Assembly (NCBI GenBank): GCA_020635955.1
Contig: JACJYW010000006.1
Coordinates: 252,803-316,802 of the forward strand
DNA length: 64,000 bases
From: Crocinitomicaceae bacterium
GTDB lineage: Bacteria > Bacteroidota > Bacteroidia > Flavobacteriales_D > Crocinitomicaceae
Direction: 5' to 3'
Part shown: positions 26,210 through 33,147 of the stretch, in pieces
Layout of the letters: the number at the start of each line of letters is the position of its first letter
How positions within the stretch are numbered: the stretch's first letter is position 1
Program-made: the position numbers and the translations under genes
Notes under the pieces: generated by a model
Told to the model about the DNA's origin: nothing
Seen by the model: only the letters and a program-made list of their open reading frames with translations
Databases searched by the model: none

Positions 26210-26922
26210 TTTGAACTATCGGCTATTTGTTTAATTACATAGCGCATATAAGTTTCGATTATTTCACAAAATTCAAGTAGATATATATAATTTGAAATAT
26301 AAAATGTCCCATTTTCCTTATCTATTTGAAGGTGTTCCGATTTACTAATTAATGAATATAGATTTTGTTTATCAATAGATTTTTCTTTATCGGTGAAGAA
26401 TTTTGAATTATTATGAACTATGCAGTTCCTAATTTTTCTATAATTCGAAATTTTAATCCAATAATCATTTATATCATCCAAATTAATTCCTTCAACCAAT
26501 ATTAAATATTTCCTGCTCTGATCGATATAACTATTTCCTTTTAAATCGGTGACTTGAATTTTGTGTCTCTTATGTCTATGAAGCGAGTCACACAATGATT
26601 TTAAACTTGTTTCAAGAAAAGAAAAAAGTGTTATTAGGGTTGAGTTATTAAATGTTGTTGGATGAAATTGATGAAATTCTATATGCTGTAATTCGTAGTA
26701 TTCATGTAGATCAAACAAATCTTCATCATCACTTGTTTTTGATAATTCTTCGGACATTTTATCCTCAAGCTTTTTTTGAAGATCTTTTATATTGTCTTGA
26801 GTATGCACAATATAGTTTTTAAATGAGTCCAATTCTGATACAATCTTGTGCTTATGGGATTCTAGCACCATGAAAATTATTGGAGTAGCCTTGAACATAC
26901 CTCTATCAAAATTCTGGCTCAT
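26206..26922 (-). CDS. HEPN-superfamily-like protein
   Basis: The 238-residue, mainly helical protein carries RKIRNCIVHNNSK, with the HEPN RNase signature R-x4-H (R165, H170; RNxxxH). Long helices precede and follow it. HEPN proteins are metal-independent RNases or their inactive relatives and are common in toxin-antitoxin, CRISPR and abortive-infection systems. An intact R and H suggest possible activity. The first 110 residues contain a coiled-coil-like acidic stretch (about 40-75). It follows the kinase gene by 6 bases and overlaps the nuclease-like gene by 4. Partner relation is inferred from coupling. Confidence 0.7.
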   Translation of the reverse strand: MSQNFDRGMFKATPIIFMVLESHKHKIVSELDSFKNYIVHTQDNIKDLQKKLEDKMSEELSKTSDDEDLFDLHEYYELQHIEFHQFHPTTFNNSTLITLFSFLETSLKSLCDSLHRHKRHKIQVTDLKGNSYIDQSRKYLILVEGINLDDINDYWIKISNYRKIRNCIVHNNSKFFTDKEKSIDKQNLYSLISKSEHLQIDKENGTFYISNYIYLLEFCEIIETYMRYVIKQIADSSK

Positions 26923-26928
26923 ATTAAA

Positions 26929-27684
26929 CTACTTTTTCTGATTTGCCTTTTCATAGAAATACTTGATAAACCAGTTCGGGATATCATTATCATAATCCAA
27001 CATCTCTACATGTTTACCATAGTCAATTTGAGCGACCATCTCATAAAATTTACCTGAATTATCAAAGAGATATGATCTAGTACTTATCCTTACTGCATCA
27101 TACATTAAATCAAGAGATCTATAGTATCTTTTTACAATTTTATCTTCTGGGACTGGATGACCTTTTAGTGCAACTCTAAGGTTGACACGATCTACATTAA
27201 TTTCCGGGTCATCTGTTGTAAGAAAATAGAAGTAAACTCTATAACCCAACTCCTTGGCCTTTTTCATTATTTCAAGTTTAGATTCATGAGAAAAGACCGT
27301 TTCAAATGAAAAACTTCTACCCTTCGAAAGTAGTGATTCCCTAATAAAAGCAGCTAATGTTGCGGCAACATATGAATTAACTTCACCCTTAAAATATATG
27401 TGATTCTCTCTGACATGAAAAAGTAACTCAGGATTTTCAGAATTTAAAACCTCTTTAATTCTTGTACTTGAAACAAGAAAATTTCTTAATTCTAATGTAT
27501 TACTCTTAAATCTGAATTTGTACAGTGACAATTTTCCTGTAGTTCTAAAATCTTTTTCTATCTCATCTGCATTAACAAAGACACCAAGATTAATTTCTGT
27601 TTTTAACCTAGCTGCAAGTGTTGATTTACCAGAACCATTTGGGCCGGCAAAAACTCTAAGACGTTTAGTCTTGGTATTATTCAA
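26929..27684 (-). CDS. Zeta-toxin-like P-loop kinase
   Basis: The 251-residue protein has Walker A GPNGSGKST (14-22), VNADEI (37-42) with the acidic residue used in phosphotransfer, a FETVFSH block, and the C-terminal RVALKGHPVPEDKIVKRYYR motif of the zeta-toxin-like kinases. Classical zeta toxins phosphorylate UDP-sugars of wall synthesis; this branch is less studied and its substrate unknown. The only usable start is a TTG inside the end of the upstream gene (8-base overlap), since a stop lies just upstream with no ATG. There is no epsilon-like antitoxin; the upstream glycine-zipper protein occupies that place. Confidence 0.8.
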   Translation of the reverse strand: MNNTKTKRLRVFAGPNGSGKSTLAARLKTEINLGVFVNADEIEKDFRTTGKLSLYKFRFKSNTLELRNFLVSSTRIKEVLNSENPELLFHVRENHIYFKGEVNSYVAATLAAFIRESLLSKGRSFSFETVFSHESKLEIMKKAKELGYRVYFYFLTTDDPEINVDRVNLRVALKGHPVPEDKIVKRYYRSLDLMYDAVRISTRSYLFDNSGKFYEMVAQIDYGKHVEMLDYDNDIPNWFIKYFYEKANQKK

Positions 27685-27973
27685 TTGTGAATTTTACGGG
27701 AATATCAATCTCATTTCTTGTAAGTCTTTTCACCTCACTTCTTGTTCCATCAGGATTTGCTCTATAGATAATTCCGTTTTCTTCGTATAGATATGATAAT
27801 TGAAGCCTTTCTGCTCTTCGAGTTGCCTTAATAGAAGCACCAATCGCAGCTCCAGCAATTCCAGCTGCAATTGCACCTTTACTTTTACCTGTTAGCAATG
27901 CACCCAATGCTGCACCTACCAATCCGGCTGCAATAGCTCCCTCAATAATTTCATGTTTTGACTCATTATCCAT
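27677..27973 (-). CDS. Glycine-zipper protein, first gene of the four-gene unit
   Basis: This 98-residue protein (ATG 27973) has a short acidic start and two Gly/Ala-rich hydrophobic stretches. These are GAIAAGLVGAALGALLTG and GAIAAGIAGAAIGASI, with GxxxG/GxxxA spacing that forms glycine-zipper membrane or oligomer helices. A basic, beta-like C-terminal region follows (RAERLQLSYLYEENGIIYR...). The GTG nine codons upstream lies on the far side of the promoter box and is rejected. It could be a membrane anchor, an antitoxin or a pore-type component. Its end overlaps the kinase gene. Confidence 0.72.
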   Translation of the reverse strand: MDNESKHEIIEGAIAAGLVGAALGALLTGKSKGAIAAGIAGAAIGASIKATRRAERLQLSYLYEENGIIYRANPDGTRSEVKRLTRNEIDIPVKFTIE

Positions 27974-27977
27974 ATTC

Positions 27978-28008
27978 CAAAGATACTTGAATGTTTTCAC
28001 TTACCAAA
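27978..28008 (-). promoter_or_regulatory. Near-consensus promoter of the four-gene unit
   Basis: On the minus strand TTTG (28005-28008) is followed after exactly 19 bases by TATCTTTG (27978-27985), matching the Bacteroidota TTG-N19-TAnnTTTG pattern. The box ends only 4 bases before the ATG at 27973, so the mRNA would be leaderless or nearly so. Confidence 0.7.
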
Positions 28009-28087
28009 CACCCTAACTTATCAACTTAAGATAATCAAAATGTTACAAATTGTCAAATAGATTTAACACTTAGCAATTCATCTACAA

Positions 28088-28222
28088 TTATTTTTTAGTT
28101 GATTTACTTGGCTTTAATGACGGTTTATTACCAGGTGTATTTTTATTATCTCTTCTCCTTTTATCTAGTGTACCATCCTTTTTCTTTGGTTTAGGCCCAG
28201 GTTTAATTGCTTTAATATTCAT
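28088..28222 (-). CDS. Possible 44-residue highly basic protein
   Basis: An ATG at 28222 opens a 44-codon frame starting MNIKAIKPGPKPKKKDGTLD and ending at 28088. It is rich in Lys, Pro and Asn with no hydrophobic core, so it would be disordered and could bind nucleic acid. A TTGAC and, 18 bases further on, TAAATTTC (one mismatch from TAnnTTTG) lie upstream. It sits inside the inverted repeats and reads the same way as the four-gene unit. Confidence 0.45.
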   Translation of the reverse strand: MNIKAIKPGPKPKKKDGTLDKRRRDNKNTPGNKPSLKPSKSTKK

Positions 28223-28279
28223 AATATTAAATGTGTTTGTTGTATTGAAATTTAGATGATTATAGTATTTATGTCAACA

Positions 28280-28320
28280 GTATAAATACGCAATTTTCAA
28301 TTGCGAAAAGAAAACTGTCC
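28280..28320. repeat. Right arm of the inverted repeat with adjoining hairpin
   Basis: Three things overlap here. 28306-28320 (AAAAGAAAACTGTCC) is the right arm matching 24583-24597. CGCAATT/AATTGCG (28289-28295, 28299-28305) forms a perfect 7-bp hairpin with a 3-base loop. GTATAAATACGCAATT (28280-28295) is the exact inverted copy of 23662-23677. From here to 28458 no gene is seen. Confidence 0.45.
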
Positions 28321-28458
28321 TCCCCTTCCCTCTTACAAGCTATTTAACCCGGTTTTTATTTCAATTTTCCTACAATGTTTTTTTACTTGCTTTACTCCTT
28401 ACTTTATCTAATTTTAAAAGGCTAATATTGAACTTACTAGACTCAAACCAATTTAAAA

Positions 28459-29142
28459 ATGGCATACTCCAATACTGATTATACCCAAAAGGCATCATCC
28501 TACACTCCTCCCAAAATAGTTGATTGGATCGTCAATCTTATTAATACGAATTGTACAACACTCAAATTAGATCTGGCAACCATTCAACATGAAATTGACC
28601 GCTATAAATTCATGTTGTTAAGTGAGTCTGGATCTTCACTGTTCATGGATTTTAAGGATGAAAATCAAATGAAGATCATCTTTAGCTGTGAAAGTTTTGA
28701 CTTTAAATTTGAATATGCGGCCAACGCTAAATTCCCTAATGGCAGACACATAGTGAGTGTAAATGAAAACTCGGGTGAAGCGGTGAGCAAAGCCATTCAA
28801 CAATTTGCTGAACACTTTAAGAACAATGCTTTTGGTGAGCAAACGGAGAATATTATCAGCACTGATGACAATGAAATTTATGTATTGAAAGACCTTCATT
28901 TCATACATGATGGAAAAAACACACGTCAGGCTGCAGATTTTACAGTTAATGCTGAAGGAGTTCAATGGAATGAATATGATCCCCCAGGTGTGCATTATTT
29001 GATTGCAAGTGGTTCAGGTGGTAGCGTCACATTACAGGAATTTTCAAAAGGTAAACTGGATGATTTCGTTCTCCGTAATTTTGGTCAGGAGGTTCTGGAT
29101 GAGGCGAAGAAGAATGTTGCACATAGATTAAAATCCTTATAA
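28459..29142 (+). CDS. Hypothetical soluble protein
   Basis: The 227-residue protein has no signal peptide or membrane segment. It mixes alpha and beta elements (DWIVNLINTNCTTLKLDLAT, LFMDFKDENQMKIIFSCESF, HYLIASGSGGSVTLQEF). I do not recognise the family. It is followed after 16 bases by another unknown gene of similar character, so the two probably form an operon. It marks the return to ordinary gene spacing right of the island. Confidence 0.65.
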   Translation: MAYSNTDYTQKASSYTPPKIVDWIVNLINTNCTTLKLDLATIQHEIDRYKFMLLSESGSSLFMDFKDENQMKIIFSCESFDFKFEYAANAKFPNGRHIVSVNENSGEAVSKAIQQFAEHFKNNAFGEQTENIISTDDNEIYVLKDLHFIHDGKNTRQAADFTVNAEGVQWNEYDPPGVHYLIASGSGGSVTLQEFSKGKLDDFVLRNFGQEVLDEAKKNVAHRLKSL

Positions 29143-29158
29143 AAACATCATACTTCTT

Positions 29159-29668
29159 ATGAAAAGCCACCAGGAAATAACCGATCGTTTAGCTCAGTAT
29201 CGTTATCATACCATTCATATTCCTGCCGCCAATGGGAAAATGCTCACAGAAGCAATTTTGAAGCACTGGGAAGAACTAAAAACTGATCTCATCAGGTACA
29301 AAGGTTTTATCCTTAATGCAGAAATAGAACATGAATTCAAGCGCAAAGACATGCCTCATGACCCTAAGGGAGAATCTTTTGTAAAATATTTAGAATACAA
29401 CCTTTACACCTTGAAACAAGACGATTTTGATCTTAGATTCAATAATACCAGCTCTTACGGTTTTTACACCACTGCTCCAACGCTTATAAACTTTAGTTTG
29501 GATTATTACCACAGTGGGGAACATCAATTTGGCATCTATGCTACATTCTCTGAACCCGGCAATCTTTGCCGTGAACTTGAATTGCGTTCAATGGATCACT
29601 CTGAAGCTGAATTGATATCATTGGGAAATCGATTGCTGAAGGTGCTTGAAGAAGGAGCGGCGAGTTAG
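29159..29668 (+). CDS. Hypothetical soluble protein, second gene of the pair
   Basis: This 169-residue protein is predicted to be soluble, with an N-terminal helix (ILKHWEELKTDLIRYKGFIL) and a beta-rich centre. Like its upstream neighbour it combines a helix, two strands and a closing helix (SEAELISLGNRLLKVLEEG). Distant homology between the two is possible but not demonstrable by eye. Function unknown. Confidence 0.65.
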   Translation: MKSHQEITDRLAQYRYHTIHIPAANGKMLTEAILKHWEELKTDLIRYKGFILNAEIEHEFKRKDMPHDPKGESFVKYLEYNLYTLKQDDFDLRFNNTSSYGFYTTAPTLINFSLDYYHSGEHQFGIYATFSEPGNLCRELELRSMDHSEAELISLGNRLLKVLEEGAAS

Positions 29669-29710
29669 GTTGATATAAAGCGTTTGATCCAATCAAATCA
29701 CATCTATCAG

Positions 29711-30277
29711 CTATTCAGCAACTTCCCCATTAAATGCTGCACAACAAACTTTAAAAGCATTGACGGCATCAATATTATATTGTTTCATTGTAGTTTTTAC
29801 ACAATCAAAAACTTCAGCGTATTCAGGGTAGCTTTTTTGAAGTGATTTCATTGAAGCCTGCGAGAAAAACACCATTTCTGAAAATTTATCTTTCGAAAAA
29901 TATTGAAATTGTCCATTCATCTCAACCATGTCATTACCTGTTTTTAGTGCTTTCAAATGAGAGGATCCGTCCTCATAATAGCAAATCTTTCCTTCCATTA
30001 GTAAACGAAAAGGCTGCCCTTTTCCTTCCGGAACTCTGAAAAAGGCTTCCTTATACGTAAACCCCCAAATTTCTTCACATTTTACTTTAACCGTTTCACC
30101 ATTTTGCGTAAGCTTCAACGTGTAGTTGCTTCCTGCATAGGAATTCGAAACATACTCTTCATAAACGGTTCCCTTATTGTTTTTATAATCATCAGCAGTT
30201 TTGTAGGTGATCAGTTCTTGAGAGAATCCAGTGAAGGCAATAAATACAGAGAATAACAATAAATATTTCATAATCAT
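29711..30277 (-). CDS. Exported protein of unknown function
   Basis: The 188-residue protein has a signal peptide (MIMKYLLLFSVFIAFTGFSQ); the start could equally be the ATG two codons later at 30271. The mature part is beta-rich in the first 110 residues and ends in helices with three cysteines (FDCVKTT, KVCCAAF). No sorting domain is present, so it probably stays in the periplasm. It follows the T9SS gene at 30320 by about 40 bases in the same direction. Confidence 0.7.
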   Translation of the reverse strand: MIMKYLLLFSVFIAFTGFSQELITYKTADDYKNNKGTVYEEYVSNSYAGSNYTLKLTQNGETVKVKCEEIWGFTYKEAFFRVPEGKGQPFRLLMEGKICYYEDGSSHLKALKTGNDMVEMNGQFQYFSKDKFSEMVFFSQASMKSLQKSYPEYAEVFDCVKTTMKQYNIDAVNAFKVCCAAFNGEVAE

Positions 30278-30319
30278 TTTGAGTTAAATTTGACCTTAAA
30301 TCTAAGAATGAATTTCAAC

Positions 30320-32653
30320 TCATTCAACAATAAATCGAATTGTTTCAGATGATTCCTCATTTTGGATCAACAAAAGATATAATCCGGGATCTAATTCATT
30401 TTGTAGTTGAAAGCTAAGCTCTTGATCTTGTGTTACAAACGAACTAATCGATCTGCCATCAGTATTGTAAATATCTATCCTGTGCTCACCTGTATGATTC
30501 AACATCAAATTAAAAGATCCGCTATTTGGATTGGGAAATAATTTAGCTAAACTTGATTCAACCTCAGTCAAGCCTGCATGCAATTTGAAATAAGTAGTGG
30601 CTGTATTCGTCATGATCGGTTCATTAAAATCAAAAAAAATAAAAGCTCGATTACCAATCAAACTATACGCCGGCAAATTTTCAACGGGCTTTATTCTGAA
30701 CTGAAAATAACCTTTAGATCCTTGGGGATCAGACGTGCTATCTGGTAAGTAAATATCTCTAAAGTAGACACTTAGTCTGTTTTGTGAAGCCGTAACTTGA
30801 AATGGATGGCTCCCCCCTATAAATTCAACGGTTGAAATATCTAATGAACTGGCAAGAGTGTCTTCTAATCGAATATTGATAGCCGGAGCGTTGCCAGTAT
30901 TTTGAAAATGAATGGTGTAATTCAACCATTCATTGTAACCAGGTTCCACCACAGAAGGGTAAACCTCTTTCATATTAGGGTCATATGAATTAGACACTTC
31001 ATAACAAAAAGTGTAAACATTGTTACTCAATTGATAATCAGTTGAATCAGGAATTAAGGTTGCCGAAACGCAAATAGAATCTCCAATTGTAGCTGTCGTA
31101 TCCACTTTGATTTCCATCCAAAGCTCCCACAGATCAAATGTCAGTTGACTAAAATCCGGAATGGCATATGTGACCGAATTTCCATTCACAATGGCCGGCA
31201 ATGCATTTACAGGAATGGTAATAGTATCAATTGGTCCGCTAACATTCACCTCAATAACCCCTCCTCCTCCATTTATATTACAATTCAAACCATAATACGC
31301 AGACAGCTCACCTGCTTTCAAAGTCACTTGATGTTCAAGCGAAGGAAAAACTAATCCTTCTTTATAAATGCTTTGTATCCCTGGATCATTTAAAGGAGGG
31401 CAATCAACCAGAAAATTAATATGTTGATGAACAGTGTCTGAAGAAGAAATGGTTACTGAACTTGAAATTCCAGGATTGGAGCAATTAACGACATAAGGTT
31501 TGTTTACCGTATCAATTTCAACGTCATAGTTGCCAAAATTATTGGTAAGGATTTGAAATTTACCGCTTCCAAATGTTGTTGTTGAGATCTGAGTAATATT
31601 TCCTGCCTTTAATTCTATGGGCACATTTACTATCCCGGTATCTTGCTGATCAAAGGTGCAATAGCTTGCAAAGTCTTGTCTAACCTCTCCTAGTACGCCA
31701 TACATAGCTGGACATCCATATATATTATTCGGACTACAAATGGGAAAATTCTGAAGCCAAGGAATGCTATCCATTGCATCAATATAATTGGGAATACAAC
31801 TAATCGGGTTTCCTGCTATTCGAAAATCGTCCGGTATTTGACTTATTGTGTTAGGAAATATTGGGAAACATTGAATATTACAGGAATCAGCTACAAAGAC
31901 AATTAGACTATTTGGAAGATCAGGAATTTGAGAAATTGGATTATGAGAAATGTTCAGAACATAGCATTGAGGCGGCATAGTTGACATAACACTCACCAAA
32001 TTATTTTCAAAGGAAAGACCATTTAAAGGATGATTTGAAAAATCAGGTAGATCTGTTATAAGATTATTGTTCACAAAAATGGATTGGATGTTAACCAAAG
32101 GGGGGAATTGAGTTAAATTGCATCCCTCAGCATGGTAGATATTAAGTGTATTGGGGATAAAAGATTCCAGTGGTAATAAGGGCGTAAAATCCCTTTGGAA
32201 AGTTTGTAGACCAACAGGCAATTGTGGCACACTTGACAAATTGGGGTTATCAGATACGTGTAAATGAACCAATGTAAGAGGAAGTGCTTCAATAGTCTGC
32301 AAATTATTATTGTTCAGATATATAGTTTCTATAGGTGAATTATTAGCTGGAAAAACCGCTAATGAAGTATTCATTATGGTGAGATACGCGAGACTCGTAA
32401 AATACTGCAACCCTTCAACACTAACAAGACTATCATAGGCTGGATTCCCATATATACCCGCAACAATAGACATGTTAGAGAATGTAGCCAAGGTAGAGCA
32501 AGTTGTATCCAATTGATTTCCTGACATACATTGCGGTATTACATCATTCAAATAAAGTGCAAAAACAGGATCAGGAATAGTGACATACTGAGACTTTGCT
32601 TTGTTGCTTAAGGTTAGTAAAACAAGCAAAAGAATAAAATATGAAAATTTCAT
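30320..32653 (-). CDS. T9SS type A secreted protein with LRR-like repeats
   Basis: The 777-residue protein has a signal peptide (MKFSYFILLLVLLTLSNKAKSQ). Residues about 60-300 are short leucine-rich repeats (PIETIYLNNNNLQTIEALP, QSIFVNNNLITDLPDF and similar) ending in a Cys-containing cap. Then come a carboxypeptidase-like/Ig segment and a conserved-repeat domain near 560-680 (SYDPNMKEVYP... LNYTIHFQNTGNAPA) typical of Bacteroidota surface proteins. The C-terminal sorting domain (LAKLFPNPNSGSF ... FIVE) marks it for T9SS secretion and surface anchoring. LRRs suggest adhesion or ligand binding. Confidence 0.9.
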   Translation of the reverse strand: MKFSYFILLLVLLTLSNKAKSQYVTIPDPVFALYLNDVIPQCMSGNQLDTTCSTLATFSNMSIVAGIYGNPAYDSLVSVEGLQYFTSLAYLTIMNTSLAVFPANNSPIETIYLNNNNLQTIEALPLTLVHLHVSDNPNLSSVPQLPVGLQTFQRDFTPLLPLESFIPNTLNIYHAEGCNLTQFPPLVNIQSIFVNNNLITDLPDFSNHPLNGLSFENNLVSVMSTMPPQCYVLNISHNPISQIPDLPNSLIVFVADSCNIQCFPIFPNTISQIPDDFRIAGNPISCIPNYIDAMDSIPWLQNFPICSPNNIYGCPAMYGVLGEVRQDFASYCTFDQQDTGIVNVPIELKAGNITQISTTTFGSGKFQILTNNFGNYDVEIDTVNKPYVVNCSNPGISSSVTISSSDTVHQHINFLVDCPPLNDPGIQSIYKEGLVFPSLEHQVTLKAGELSAYYGLNCNINGGGGVIEVNVSGPIDTITIPVNALPAIVNGNSVTYAIPDFSQLTFDLWELWMEIKVDTTATIGDSICVSATLIPDSTDYQLSNNVYTFCYEVSNSYDPNMKEVYPSVVEPGYNEWLNYTIHFQNTGNAPAINIRLEDTLASSLDISTVEFIGGSHPFQVTASQNRLSVYFRDIYLPDSTSDPQGSKGYFQFRIKPVENLPAYSLIGNRAFIFFDFNEPIMTNTATTYFKLHAGLTEVESSLAKLFPNPNSGSFNLMLNHTGEHRIDIYNTDGRSISSFVTQDQELSFQLQNELDPGLYLLLIQNEESSETIRFIVE

Positions 32654-32705
32654 TTGTATTGTTTTGGGTTTTATTATTAACGATTAAAAAATGTATTCGT
32701 TGCCC

Positions 32706-32772
32706 CAAAACAATCCCGGTAAAAAAAGACTAATCGTTGTAGAAGGAAAGTAAAACCGGTTCAGCCTTCAGT
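32706..32772 (+). pseudogene. Remnant of the 3' end of a T9SS gene (direct repeat copy 1)
   Basis: Bases 32722-32772 match 38816-38866 at 48 of 51 positions in the same orientation. In frame, both read KRLIVVEGK then stop, the typical last residues of a type A sorting domain, followed by about 20 bases of shared 3' untranslated sequence. Nothing upstream in this copy continues the gene. The repeat ends inside the 3' end of the lipoprotein gene on the other strand. Confidence 0.65.
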
Positions 32773-33051
32773 CTTTGTTCTTTTTGTCTTAATATCTGGA
32801 ATTTCCTCTAATTGGTCATAACTAAGTTCAAAATGATCCTGATCCTTTACTTTCTGAACTTTTGGTGGGATCATGTACGTAAACATCATTTGATCAGCAT
32901 GGGTATACCCGTCTTCTTTTAAACAGGCTATCTGTTCCATTATTTCAGGAGGATCATTCCGTTCCAGATAATTATCCAGATCATTGCTTTCACCATTTTT
33001 GCAAGAGCATAACACCAGGAAAAGAAAGGATAATCTATACAGCAACTTCAT
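32761..33051 (-). CDS. Small lipoprotein
   Basis: The 96-residue protein starts with a lipoprotein signal whose lipobox LCSC places the lipidated Cys at residue 17. The mature part is acidic and not recognised (LERNDPPEIMEQIACLKEDG, then a basic end KTKRTKTEG). The last few codons are encoded by the complement of a duplicated T9SS 3' region, so the C-terminus may have been altered by that recombination. It is transcribed divergently from the multicopper oxidase gene. Confidence 0.65.
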   Translation of the reverse strand: MKLLYRLSFLFLVLCSCKNGESNDLDNYLERNDPPEIMEQIACLKEDGYTHADQMMFTYMIPPKVQKVKDQDHFELSYDQLEEIPDIKTKRTKTEG

Positions 33052-33147
33052 AAATCTTCAATACATTCAAGGTGGAACTAAGTTATGTGATTTTAGTCAC
33101 ATTGGTATTTAATAATAGTTCGTAAACTGCGCGCAAATTTGACACTA

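Noticed and set aside
27974..28000. GTG start for the glycine-zipper gene
   Set aside because: It lies across or upstream of the TATCTTTG promoter box, so the ATG at 27973 is the better start.
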